From Diphasiastrum complanatum (Eukaryota > Streptophyta > Lycopodiopsida > Lycopodiales > Lycopodiaceae), in contig CM055095.1 in assembly GCA_029204225.1 (NCBI GenBank), forward strand, positions 62,774,523 to 62,838,522: a stretch of 64,000 nucleotides of DNA, read 5' to 3'. This document shows, in pieces, positions 1 to 11,362 of this stretch (position 1 is the first letter of the stretch; every line of letters begins with the position of its first letter). The notes under the pieces are model-generated. The model did no database searches. It had not been told where the DNA came from and worked only from the letters and a program-made list of their open reading frames with translations. Both the position numbers and the translations under genes were made by a program.

Positions 1-1875
1 CAATTTGAATGTGTCCAAAATCGACCTCCTAACTTTCCCACACTTTCCAGAAGTGGTATTTCAAATGAAATTAGACTAAAATAACTTTTATAAAGTTGAT
101 CTCTAAGTCTAAAATGCATTTGGCCTAATATTGACAATTAACCAAAATGTGACTAAACTTTACTATACTAGTTGAATTTCTCGCAAGTATTAGAAAGAGC
201 TATACTTATTTGCCATTGGCTTTCCTTCTTTGTTACAAGAATCCGTAAACATCAATCACATTACGTAGTTAACTTACAAACCTATTTGGAACTCTTTTAC
301 TTGAGGACAAGCACAATTTTAACCAAAGATGAGTTAGATGAATGAACTCACCTTTCTTGAGTGCTTTGTTTGCAATCCCTTAATAGGCAAAGGGAAAGCC
401 CTATGAAGTAATTGTGTAGAGCATTGAGAACGTACTATAGGAAACCAGGATTTGGGTGCCCATATAGTGTATGCAAGGCAACACCTTCATTCATAAGTAA
501 GGAACCAGAAACATGCCTACAGAAGCATCGATCTACTATTGGCAACACATTGCATAATCCTCACATAATATATGTGACAACTCACTATCAAACCAACGAT
601 CTATAACTGTCAAAATTTAGCATTTTGGAGGGCGCATTTTCGTCAAAATGCAGCTCTTCAATAAATGATGGAATCCACTAAAAAAAAGTAGGCCAATACT
701 TTGTAGAACAACGATCTACTACTGTTAATAGATTTGCATGAAAGCAATGCTTAAACTGTAAACAATATATGCAAAGCATGCATAACGCATGTATGTAGAT
801 CGTTGGGGGCCAATCTCACACCTGAAGGGTCGCTTTTTAGAGCTCTAATGATCATTGTAGGTGTCAAACCTTCTTGATTTATCACAAAAAAATTACTCAT
901 TTGAGAAGCAAAGAGTGGAAGGGAAAGAAGTGAAGAAAAAGGAGGGTAGGAGTCCATAGTTGCTCCACCCTCACATAAATATTTTTTGTCCTTGTGTCTT
1001 AGAGGCACATCTTAAAGAAAATTTAGCAATATGGCTTACATGGGCTTTGTGTTGATATTTGATGTTTTTTCATTCAGGAACAGATTAGATCATGTAGAGC
1101 ATCAAAGCACAATACTTTTATCGACTTGTATGAACAAAATTCGCATTTATCTAATAAATTGTGATTAGGCATTCTCGTAGGAATGTGCACAAGAAGGCCT
1201 AATTACACAAACTGATAAATCACTCTAGTTCATTTTGCTAAGTTTGCTCAATATACCATTGAAACTTATTTTTCTAAAGAGCCATTTGTCTTTTGGATGA
1301 AAAATTGCTTCACATGGATGCATCAATATTTCAAAGATGACAACATGGGCATCCTTGGATTAGAAAAAAGGATGTCTCGACGAAATTCACATATTTTTTG
1401 ACCTAGGCACTATTTTTAAAAATTAAAAGCCACCTGGGTGGAAATTCATTGGTGGATTTGTTGGCAGTTATAAAAAATATTTGTTTGATAATACCTGTGC
1501 ATCATAAAGTCTTTTGATAGCCCTAATTGTTTGATAGCAGCAAGAGTGAGAACTGAAAAAATTCTACTTGGTAGAATGAATCTACTATAGGAGCCTATGC
1601 TTGAATACGAACACTTGCATATTAATTGATTTCAATCCGTCAAGAGAATTCTTTAAAACTTGACATTGTATTGTTTAGTGAACTTCAAACTAAAAAGCTT
1701 GTATGAGTAGCTAAAATAGATTGAGAGATTCTGAGTGAATCTCTAAATGGACAATTTATTGAAACAACATAAATTTTATTCCTAGAAAAAATCTTTGCAA
1801 CCATTTGATATAGCCATTAGTCATTCAAAGGATTGTCTACTAGTTGATGAGTTAAAGTTCACCTACATTACTTAT
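1..1875. other. Intergenic, no gene seen
   Basis: No reading frame here resembles a known protein, and the short open frames lack domain motifs. A short word resembling AACGATCTA recurs near 526, 594 and 710, and inverted near 800, which hints at decayed repeat DNA. AT-rich, with no convincing promoter or splice pattern. Confidence 0.6.
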
Positions 1876-1880
1876 AATTG

Positions 1881-1990
1881 AGCCCAAAGACTCTAGTTGG
1901 TAAAAGATATAGAATTTTGAGATATAGGTTTGAACCCCATAAGGATGTCTCAAAATTACAAAATCAGGAACATGATGCTAATTTTTTTTT
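1881..1990 (+). repeat. tRNA-derived SINE-like relic
   Basis: The stretch contains an A-box-like AGTTGGTAAAAG (about 1895-1906) and, 20 bases further on, a good B-box GGTTTGAACCCC at 1927-1938. These are the two internal RNA polymerase III promoter boxes of tRNAs and tRNA-derived SINEs. It ends in a T run at 1981-1990. It does not fold into an obvious intact cloverleaf, so a SINE or tRNA pseudogene is more likely than a working tRNA. Confidence 0.35.
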
Positions 1991-2478
1991 AAGAATGTAT
2001 TTGTGAATTTCTAGTTATGAAAGACCAGTAGCATCCATTTTGATCATGCGAACTAATTTTTGGATATAAATTATTACAAAATAAATATTTACATAGGTTC
2101 ATTTTTCATAGGTAGTGAATTCTATAACCATTAAAAAATTATCAAATGACCAGTCGCGTATGAAAATGTGTTATGACATTAGGAGTATCAGTTTACATTG
2201 ATACGACACATATTGTTGATTTTGAAAATCTTTTTAATTACATCTCCCATGTCTTATCTTGAATGATATGACATATATTGGGAACTAATTTTTTTATTAA
2301 AAGAGAGAACTGAGTGGGAGATTATAGGAAAAATTAACAAGAAGAATATGTGTATCATCTCATAGAGGAGCCTATTATATGTACAAATATAGGACTTGTG
2401 TGAATTTTTAGTAATAAGATATTTAGATATTGTGGGAACGTTCTCAAGATTATAGAGAATAAGCTGAAAGGAAGATAT
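1991..2478. other. Intergenic, nothing recognised
   Basis: AT-rich sequence between the SINE-like relic and the LTR. No coding frame or repeat could be supported. Confidence 0.5.
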
Positions 2479-3208
2479 TGTGAAGTTTTTAGCACATGTG
2501 AATTTCACCACACACCCTACAGGATCTTACTGAGGTGTTGTGATTGCACAACATTGATCAAAGAACAGTATGCTTGAAAAATCTAAGGCAAGAGCACAAT
2601 GGCATACATCTGATGAAAAAATCTAACTCTTCACTATGAGAAATGAATGTCAAAAATAATTCTAAGTGTTCAGTATGGGAAAAAGAGGCTGCTCTCAGGT
2701 AGAGAGAGAAAATCATACATAGAAAACTCGGGTAGAGAGAGAATGAGTCCAAAACACCAAAATCTCAATATTCACAATATGGCAAAACATGCCCAGCTTT
2801 CCCTACATGAGAGAGACTCAAATTCCTACAGTGGAGTTGCATGGAAAGTCCACTTAACTGAACTAATTCACATACCAGAGATCCACATGTGTAACTGCAT
2901 GCATGTATGGTGCATGTACTGCATGTCAACTCATAAAATTGCCTAGACATGTGTAGATCACATAAACTATTTTGCATGTTGCATGCACTGATTGCATGTG
3001 GCTTGCATGCATACAGTAAGACTTTGCATGCTATCAAAACATCTGCATGTCATTACAATTGAACCTATCTAGCTCAAATTCGAGCTACACTAGAAGGATA
3101 TGTGCTCAATTCACACTCCTTATATGTACAAGATGAAATCTAGTGGAAATTATCATGGGCATGGCCCCAAACTCGAGATAGGAAGATAATATTTTAATAA
3201 TCTTCACA
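2479..3208 (-). mobile_element. Copia LTR (family A)
   Basis: On the minus strand this block starts TGTGAAG at 3208 and ends CTTCACA at 2479, so it has perfect 7-bp inverted termini as LTRs do. It lies directly after the end of the minus-strand Copia pol, behind a purine-rich stretch ending AAGGAG (polypurine tract position). The interior is rich in CATGCA (RY-type) words between about 2840 and 3050. The outermost ~113 bp recur at 11250-11362, and part of it (TCTAAGGCAAGAGCACAATG) recurs near 36384. Read as the 3' LTR of the element at 3249-4345. Confidence 0.6.
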
Positions 3209-3248
3209 CTCCTTATAATTTATGTTCCTATCAACATAGATTTCGAAA

Positions 3249-4345
3249 TTAGACCAAGGTTTGACTCATCTTCATAACGACATTCTTGAGTAGAGGCTTG
3301 GTGAGAAGATCTGCAACACAATCTGAAGATGAAACATGTTCCAATGAGATCTCTCCTCCAATGACGTTTTCTCTTACAAAATGATGAGCCACTTCAATAT
3401 GCCATCTCCTTGCATGAAAGACTGGGTTATTTGCAAGAGCTTGAGCAGAAATGTTGTCATTCTTGATAATTGGTAAATCTTCATCTGCATAACACTTAAG
3501 CTCCAAAAGTAGCTTTTGATCCATAAAATCTCATTTGTTGTGGTTGTAAGAGATTTGTATTCAGCTTCATAGGATGATAAGGAAATAGTTGCCTGCTTCT
3601 TTGACAGCCAAATAACCAAATTTCCTCCAAGAAATACAATGTAAGCGCTTGTGGATTTCCTATCCAACCTGTCTCCTGCAAAATCTGAATTTGAAAAAGC
3701 AATCAAAGTCAGATCTTCTCCTTCATAGTATAGTCCATAATCCAAGGTAGAAGATATATACCTCAAGACTCTTTTAGCCAACTTCCAATGATATAACTTT
3801 GGATCCTGCATGTGTTGACTTAGCTTATGAACACAAAAGCTTAGATCAGGCCTAGTCACTGTTAACCAAATAAGTGAGCCAATAAGACTCCTATAAAGAG
3901 TGATGTCCTCAAAGGATTTTTCATCATCTTTAATAGGAACTTTTACAGTGTGCTCCATAGGTGTATCTATGCCTTTACAGTTCTCCATATGCAATTTCTT
4001 GAGCATGGAAAGTGCATATCTACTTTGGCTTATAAATGCATGAACTTTCCAAAAATCTATTTCAAGGCCAAGAATATAGTGAAGAACTTCTAAGTCCTGC
4101 ATTTTAAGCTCAGTACCAAGTGCATGCTTAGCTTCTTCAACTAGCTTCTCATTGTTTCCACAAAGAATGATATCATCTACATAGATGAGAAGAATAATTA
4201 CAAAGTTATCTACAAACTTATAGTACAGAGAAGGGTCATATTCACTTAGACAAAATCCGAGTGATATGAGATAATAACTGAGCCTTGCATAACAAGACCT
4301 TGGTGCTTGTTTCAGTCCATACAAACTTTTGAACAAAAGACAAAC
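3249..4345 (-). pseudogene. Copia pol fragment (RT and RNase H), family A
   Basis: The minus strand encodes the 3' half of a Ty1/Copia polyprotein. Reverse transcriptase begins near the SLYGLKQAPR motif and includes the catalytic YVDD (IYVDDIILCGNN). The connection region follows (ILGLEI, then YRSLIGSLIWLTVTRPDL). RNase H shows SDFAGD, DRKSTSAY, LSSYEAEY and, in a shifted frame, VFHARRWHIEVAHHFVRE and LTKPL. A frameshift near 3510 breaks RNase H. Gag, protease, integrase and the RT start are absent because the element stops at the head-to-head junction near 4345. Truncated and dead. Confidence 0.85.
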
Positions 4346-4365
4346 TTTTGATTCATCACACTTGC
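4340..4365. other. Head-to-head junction of two Copia fragments
   Basis: Left of this point the minus strand reads RT; right of it the plus strand reads the end of an integrase (HLRIFGCKAFVHIPKEE). Both protein similarities run up to within about 20 bp of each other. Neither side has an LTR here, so this is a recombination or rearrangement breakpoint rather than a simple nested insertion. Confidence 0.6.
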
Positions 4366-6490
4366 GAATCTTTGGATGTAAGGCCTTTGTACACATTCCT
4401 AAGGAAGAGAGTCGTAAACTTGATGTAAAAGCTATCAATTGTATATTACTAGGATATGATGATCGTGTGAAGGGCTATAGATGTTTTGATCCAGTGGAAA
4501 ACAAAATCCATATAAGCCGTGATGTTATCTTTGATGAATCCAAGATGTATGAAGACGAGGATGCTGAGAAGATAGACACATCTACTAAAAAAGATGGTAT
4601 AATGAGGATACCATTGATGATGATCCATTCATTGACCTTCCGAGTGATGAACATGAGGATACATCTCTAGATACTACTACTCAACCTCAAGAGACAGGCT
4701 GGAGAGGTAGGGACAAACCTTTTGGTGCAAGAAGGATTGAAGTTGCAGGTGACAAACGCAAGGAGAAGGATGTACCGTGGGATACATTTTCACCAGGAAG
4801 ACGATCACCTGACAGGAAGCTCCCTAAGTGGTTTGAGAGATTGTTGGAGAGCCGCGGCATAGATGACTTTCCAGGATCATCTAACCAGGGAGAGCTACGA
4901 AGATCAACAAGAGAGAAGACTTAACCTGAAAGGTATGAAGAAAATTATGCTCTCTTATCTAGAATTATTCAAAGCAAAGAACCTTCGACTTATGGTGAAG
5001 CGAAGGATGATGACATTTGGGTCAAGGTCATGGGAGAGGAGATGGAGTCAATTGCTAAGCATAGCACATGGGACTTAGTAGAACCACCAATTGGCAAGAA
5101 ACCCATTGGTTGCAAATGGGTATACAGGACTAAGTATCATGCAGATGGAAGTATAGCAAAGCACAAGGCAAGATTGGTGATCATAGGGTACGCACAAAAT
5201 AAAGGCATCGACTATGAGGAGACCTTTGCGCCGGTTTGTAAGTGGAATACTCTATGTTTACTTGTTGCTTTAGCTTCACATTTTGGTTGGCGTTTGCATC
5301 AGATGGATGTGAAATCTGCTTTTCTAAATGGTGAGTTAGAAGAAGAAGTGTTTATGGATCAACCTAAAGGCTTTGTAGCGAAGGAACAAGAAAATAAAGT
5401 ATGTCGCTTGAAGAAAGTGCTTTATGGTCTTAAACAAGCACCACGTGTGTGGTATAGTAGGATTGATGCCTACTTTCATTCAAAGGGAATGGTGAGAACA
5501 CATTCTGATCCAAATCTATATGTCTTATGCTTTGATGGTATGGTTGCTTTGATTGCTCTTTATGTTGATGACTTGATTATTACGGGAAATAATCAAGAGA
5601 TGATAGACATGATCAAGAAAGACCTCATGGAACAATTCGAGATGACAGATCTCAGCCTGATGCATTACTGCCTTGGATTAGAAGTGTGGCAAAAAGGACA
5701 TGAATTGAGTTTAACATAGGTGAAGTATGTCAAAGAGTTGTTGCACAGGTTTAGGTTGCAGGATTGCAAACCAGTAAACACTCCTATTGAACCAAGTAAA
5801 AAGCTTTCTAAGCTTGATGAGTCACAGTCATTTGATGCTACGCTGTATAGACAATTAGTAGGAAGCTTGATTTACCTTACCACGACTAGACCAGATATAT
5901 GCTATGTTGTTGGCATTGTAAGTCAGTTTATGGAAGCACCTACGAAAACACATTTTGCATTATGTGAAAGGCACTTCAATGTATGGCTTGATTTACAGAA
6001 AGCATGATGGTTTACCTGAGTTGTGTGGCTATGTGGATGCAGATTGGGGAGGTGACTATGATGATCGTAGATCCACCACAGGGTATGTATTCCAGTTTTG
6101 TGGTAGTTGCTTTTCCTGGTCGAGTAAGAAGCAAAGTACAATTGCTTTTTCCACCACAGAAGCAGAGTATAAGGCAATGTGTAGTGCAGCACAAAAAGCT
6201 ATATGGTTGAGGCAAATCTTGGAAGAAATTGGCATGAAGCAAAAAAATCCCATGACTTTACATAGTGACAGTCAGAGTGGCATTCAGCTAGCAAAGAATC
6301 TAGTGTTCCATGCGAAAACTAAACACATTGAGATTCAGTATCACTTTATACGTGAGAGGCTACTGAGTCATGAAATTCATGTTGTTCATTGTAACTCAGA
6401 AGAACAACTAGCTGATATATTTACTAAGCCACTTACTGGAGAAAAGTTTGATAAGTTTAGATCAAAGCTTTCTGTACTTAAAGTTTGTTG
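4360..6490 (+). pseudogene. Copia pol fragment (integrase C-terminus, RT, RNase H), family B
   Basis: Plus-strand Ty1/Copia pol. It begins in the integrase C-terminal region (HLRIFGCKAFVH, then LLGYDDRVKGYR and SRDVIFDE), passes the linker, then enters RT at 5030-5719 (GCKWVYRTKYHADGSI, MDVKSAFLNGELEEEVFM, YGLKQAPRVWYS, LYVDDLIITGNN). RNase H follows to 6490 (YVDADWGGD, RRSTTGYVF, STTEAEYKA, DSQSGIQLAKN, FTKPLTGEKFDK). Breaks: frameshifts near 4670-5030, a TAG at 5717-5719 where other Copia elements continue in frame, and a small deletion plus frameshift near 5960. No gag or protease. Non-functional. Confidence 0.88.
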
Positions 6491-6546
6491 ACTTTAAAGC
6501 TATGTATATGACTGTATAAAAAGTAGACTATACTTTAAGGGAGAGA

Positions 6547-6784
6547 GTTAGAATTAAAGTAGAATCACTGTGTTACTGTACTGTGGGTCCTATCAGTGGA
6601 TAAGGATCAGTTGGCCTCGCCACGAGGCAAGTCGACGGGACACGCGTCCCGCCAACGGCAACCTGGGTCATGCATGGGTTGCCTGAGTGAACAACTATAT
6701 GTACAGTGTAATTTCATTTTGAGAAACACAGTTGCTATGTGAGCTTGCTGTGTAGAGTGTTTTCTGTCTGTGTTACTGTGTAGC
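6547..6784 (+). mobile_element. Putative 3' LTR of Copia family B
   Basis: Starts just after pol behind the purine-rich AAGGGAGAGAG and reads TTAGAATTAAAGTAG, typical of a Copia LTR start with an eroded TG. It ends around CTGTGTAGCA at 6784. It contains three consecutive perfect or near-perfect hairpins (6614-6628, 6636-6651, 6657-6683). No 5' partner is visible in the window. Borders are approximate. Confidence 0.45.
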
Positions 6785-6791
6785 ATAATCT

Positions 6792-7275
6792 ATGTTCCTA
6801 TGCAAAGCAAATTCTAAGTGTTCGGATCCTCAAAGGTTTTTGCAAATCTTTGAGAATGCATGTGATGTATATGGCGAAACATCTCCCGATGCTATGGGCC
6901 AACTGTTTTCGATGACCATGATCGCTAAAGCACATGATTGGTTTTTCAACCTTGATCGTGACGAAAAGATAGACTGGTCAATTTTGAAAGAGTCCTTTCT
7001 CAAACGCTTCAAGCCATTCACTTGATAGAAAGCCCTTTTGTCAAGCTAAGTAATATCAAAATGACAAAACACGAACGAGTACAAGACTATATTGAGCGTT
7101 TCAAACGTCTCAAAAGTCAAGTACAAGAACAACCCTCTGAACAGATGCTCATCATCTGATTCTTAGTCGGCCTTCCAAGATGGATTAGACGCGAGCTTAA
7201 ATCCAATGATGAATAAACGAGTCTAAAGTTAGCTATGTCTGATGCCATCAAGGAAGAAGATGAAGGATCAGATAT
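6792..7275 (+). pseudogene. Ty3/gypsy-type gag relic
   Basis: The first frame reads like the plant Retrotrans_gag domain: DPQRFLQIFENACDVYG, then a hydrophobic KAHDWFFNL and WSILKESFLKRF. A stop and frameshift near 7022 are followed by the family's second half (MTKHERVQDYIERFKRL, then LVGLPRWIRREL) up to about 7260, with more stops. The usual order of the domain is kept, so this is one decayed gag. It abuts the Copia LTR on its left. No protease or RT of the same element follows. Confidence 0.65.
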
Positions 7276-8560
7276 TGACGAATTTCCTGCACCTCATTGC
7301 CATATTATTCTTTGAGTCAACTACAGCAAGATCGAAACAAATTTAGTTAAAATTTGTTCAATCTTTAGTCTAGTCACATGTTCAACGAGTTTCAACTACA
7401 TGTTCCACACGTCGATCCAATCCTGAGCATGAACAGTCACCAGCAATAACATCCCCACCAACAGATTTTTTTTGGGGGGAGAGAGTGGATTTGCTTGGAT
7501 CCACTAGAGCAGTTATGCTGCCAGCAACAACACCAGCAAGATCGACGGCCAAGGTCACAAACCCAAAGTCAACAATGACAAGGCTAAGAAGACAGATGGA
7601 CAATCCAAAGCGACTCGATCAAAAGAAGTACCCCAATCATGATGAAGATCCTTCAAAAAGAGAAACACAAGAATTGAAAAATCAGTCTCCTTCTTCAGCC
7701 AACTTCTTGCCATACTTCTGCGCCCATTCTCATGTCTATCGTCCACACCATCTACCGTTGTCACCACCACCCTCCCTTCCATCTATTTGTTTATCATCAG
7801 TTTACTGTTCTTCTGAAAAATTTCCAGTTTTTTATAGTATTACTGAAGCAGCTGATAGATCATTGCAAGTGTCTTGTGGAGACCAACTACCACCTATATT
7901 GGTTGTTCCACCGAAAAAGACCTACAAAAGCAAGCAAAGCAGCTAGAAGAAATAAAAAGAAAGATCCAGAAAGCTGAGGAGGAAAGGACAAAACTTAAAC
8001 AACAGATGAGTCAGATCGATCTTGATAAAAAAAAACTCTCTGAAGCAATGATAGGTGAATCCCCTTTTATGAAGCCCAAAGAGATCCAAAAGTAACGAAT
8101 CAAAAGAAAGAGCTGCAGAAAATGAAAGATGAAGACATCCGTGAACCTGCAAATAAAGCAAGCTCCTCACCCAGCAAGTGGTGGTCTAAGCTCGACATTG
8201 CAAGGGTCCAAGGCTGCAATTGTAGAACTATCAGTTCCTTCACCTTGTCACCAAGCCTTCATCATATTTTCTCACCATTACCAAACCGTCCATCCAAAAC
8301 TGTTTCTACCACCAAATTTTTGATGATGAGTCCATCCCCTTGAGACTGATAACCAAGATTTGTGCTACCTATCAAAAAAGAGCATCGACAAGACTGGAAC
8401 TTCAACTGAGCGAAGAACCACAAAAACACCCAGAGGAAAATGGAGGATACAGACCTTCCAGAAGATAGAATCTGCCAAGAAACCAAAGATGAAACCTTCA
8501 ATGGCAGATACAAGTGACAAAACAAAGAGACACATGGAAAGCACTCGAGCATGCAAGTTG
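7276..8560 (+). pseudogene. Degraded coding-like region with a coiled-coil stretch
   Basis: Several overlapping short open frames on the plus strand are rich in Lys, Pro and Ser. One frame at about 7890-8095 has a heptad-like basic and acidic coiled coil (KQLEEIKRKIQKAEEE, then QQMSQIDLDKKKL). Frames shift repeatedly. I do not recognise a protein. The position after a gag relic suggests the decayed C-terminal part of the same retrotransposon polyprotein, but this is inference. Confidence 0.3.
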
Positions 8561-8813
8561 TGAAGCTACTGAGAGCTCTCCAATTTTGAGAATGTCAACC
8601 AATTGCAGCAATAAGATATTTTGATCCAATCACGACAATTTGTGAAAAATAGTTTTTGTGATAAAGATTGGCGACAATATGCACTTGGTTTTATGTAAGC
8701 GAACAAGGATCTACGCTTTTTCAAGTGACGATCAAAGATGCCAATGCGAAAGCGGAGCAACATCGTCCAATATGAGTTGTAGTGGGTCCTGCAACACATT
8801 AGGAGTGGGATGA

Positions 8814-9690
8814 TGTTGGCTGATTCTGTCGAATCCCCAAGATACTCGGACAGAGCAACTCAAGAGCATCTCTCACCTTAGACCGAGGAGGTCTCTGAGA
8901 AGACGAGACTAATGAAGACTGAGAGCCGAGTATGAGAGCCGAGAAATGCTAGTTAGGAATGACAAGTAAAGACTGTGTAAACCTCATGGTGAATCCCGGA
9001 AGATGGAATGACCATGTAGGAACTAGTATTTCTAGGCAAATGTAATAAATGCAAGTAGACCCCTCTTAAAGAAAGTAGAGTGAGCCACCTTTTGATGGTG
9101 ACTTCTAGTGGAGAGCATTATTCCACTTGTAGTTTGTGAAATGTAGAAATTCCACTAGGATGCCACCTAAGGAGCTCTCTTGCTTATTTAAGAGACTCCC
9201 TCTTTGTGAAGAGGAGCTTTTTGCATTGTATCTACTCCATGTTTAATAAGAAGATTTTCCATGAGTTTGATGCTACACTAAGCTCCTTGATTATGATGGT
9301 TTTCTTGAGTGATGCCCCTATGATCATGCCCTTCCATTCATATTGTATGTGGTTGTGGATTTAGAGTGGATTAGTTTTCTTGCTTTCTTGTGGATTAATG
9401 TAGAAGCTAGCATTCAAGTAAACTAAATAGGCTGGATCTGTGATGTGATTCTTGCATATCTCTATACAATCCAGTTCTTGATTGTTCTTGAGTAATCTAA
9501 GTATCAAGTGATGAGTGTTTCTTGATTCTTAGATTGTTAAAATGTTGCTAGGAATCTTGTTTCTTGTTCTCGTTTCTTGTTTCTTGAATCTTGTTTTCAG
9601 TAGCTAATCTAGTTCTTGATTGTTCTTTGATTCAGTAGTTAGTGTAGGTTTGCTCCCTGCTCTGAAATGCTGATCCTCTTGAGCGGTAGA
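8814..9690 (+). mobile_element. LTR (family C), likely 5' LTR of the following Copia
   Basis: Begins TGTTGGCTGATT at 8814 behind a purine-rich GGAGTGGGATGA. The same sequence recurs twice on the minus strand at 23207-24506, and that copy also starts TGTTAG, which supports the left border. It carries a TATA-like TATTTAAG at 9185-9192, as expected of an LTR promoter. Homology to the minus-strand copies continues through about 9560; the right border near 9690 is uncertain and no clear primer binding site was found after it. The 9691-9913 stretch before gag is unassigned. Confidence 0.6.
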
Positions 9691-9913
9691 TGGTTACATG
9701 GCCAGTGTATGCATGTAGCTGAGTATCAAACCCGTTCTCCCATTGACAGCCTGGGAAATACATTGAAACTGAGAAACGCTTCTGTTGTTGACTGTTCTAA
9801 CAAGAAGATAATCCATAACAAATTGTAACGTCAGAAGCAATAAAAGAAAGAAAAGAGAAAAAGCCGTGTTCACAGAGGCAGTGAATCTGTGAACAAACAC
9901 TTTAAGGATACTC

Positions 9914-11249
9914 ATGCTCAGGAATCAAATTCTTCAAAGCATGAAAGGAAGTAGTGAAAGTGCCCAGAATTATGTCTTTAGGATCAAATCTTTGAATAAG
10001 GAGTTGTCTTCTATAGATGATAAAATCAAAGATGATGAGTTAGTTCAAATCATTTTGAATGGATTAGGAGATGATTATTCCAATCTTGTTCAAACCTTTG
10101 CTATTCAAGATTCACTTCCTAGTATTGAAAAACTTCAAAGTGTGCTTGTTAGTGAGGAGAGTAGAATGCTTCATATCAAAAGTAGGATGAGTTCCTTATC
10201 TTTGAATGATGGTGATGAAAAAGCTAACTTTTCTTTGAAAGGCAAGAAGAAGAAGTTTCCATCCAAGAAGACCCAAGATATGGAGATGGAGAGCAAAGAT
10301 GGAGCATCAAGTTCCAAAGCCAAGATCAAGAAGGACAAGAAGAAGCTCAAATGTTTCTTTTGTGGAAAAAAGGGACATTTTGCATCCGAGTGCTACAAGA
10401 AGAAGAATGCCCAAGAGAAGGACAATCAAGGCAATCTTGTCCTTGAGGAGGAGGAGGAAGAAGACAATCTATAATCAAGACACTTGGTGTATTGATAGTG
10501 GAGCAAGCTCTCACATGACTCACCAAAAAGACTACTTTTCTAATCTACTTTCTTACAATAGTTCTAAGAGATTTATCTTCATTGCAAGTGATCAAGAATG
10601 TGAGATTGTAGGTGCTGGATCCATTCCTTTATGTCTAGGATCATCTAAAAAAGTAGATCTAGGCAATGTTCTTTATGTACCTGCAATTACAAAGAACTTG
10701 TTGAGTGTAGGACAACTTATGGATAGTGGATTAGATGTACATTTCAAGCATGGAGCATGTTCTATTTTGAAAGATGGAAAATGTATTGCTAGTGATTTCA
10801 AGCCAGAGAGGTTATTCAAATTGGATGCTAATGTGATGGTTGGAAGTGTGAACATGCCAAGGGAGGAGCTCACTCAAGCAGAAATATGGCACAAAAGGTT
10901 AGGCCATCCTAACTACAAAGCTATGGAGACCATGGTGACAAAGGAGCTAGCAACTGGACTTCCCAAAACCATATCCAAGTGTGGCAAGCTTTGTGAAGCT
11001 TGTGGACTCTCCAAATCTCATAAGCTTCCTTTCAAGAGATCTTTGATAAGATCTAACTCTCCTCTTGACCTTATACACTCGGATGTTCATTCATTTTCAC
11101 ATGAATCAAATGGTGGAGCTCTTATGTATGTCACTTTTATTGATGATAGATCAAGATACTCTTGGGTTTATCTCTTGTCCAAGAAAAGTGAAGTTTTTGA
11201 GTCCTTTGTAAAGTTCAAAACTCTTGTGGAAAAACAACTTAATACTAGC
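9914..11249 (+). pseudogene. Copia gag-protease-integrase fragment (family C)
   Basis: Gag begins mid-domain (the first ~100 residues of a UBN2-type gag are missing) and runs to 10474, with a zinc knuckle CFFCGKKGHFASEC (CX2CX4HX4C) and a Glu-rich end. Protease starts one frame over (WCIDSGASSHMT, active-site DSGA), so there is a one-base frameshift between gag and pol near 10470. Integrase follows with its HHCC finger (HKRLGHPNYKAM ... CEACGLSKSH), first catalytic Asp (LIHSDVHS) and DDRSRYSWVYLL. The second catalytic Asp, the Glu, RT and RNase H are missing because the frame is cut at 11250 by an LTR piece of family A. Confidence 0.88.
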
Positions 11250-11362
11250 TGTGAAGTTTTTAGCACGTGTGAACTTCACCACACACCCTACAGGATCTTA
11301 CTGAGGTGTTGTGATTGCATATCAAAGAACAGTATGCTTGAAAAATCTAAGGCAAGAGCATA
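11250..11362 (+). repeat. Terminal piece of Copia LTR family A
   Basis: About 113 bp, starting TGTGAAGTTTTTAGCAC, match 2479-2600 with only a small internal length difference. The left edge coincides with the LTR terminus defined at 2479, so this is an LTR end joined directly to the integrase of another Copia element. The rest of that LTR is missing here. Confidence 0.65.

Noticed and set aside
751-1008. 85-residue minus-strand frame
   Set aside because: No recognisable motif, isolated, no promoter or splice support.
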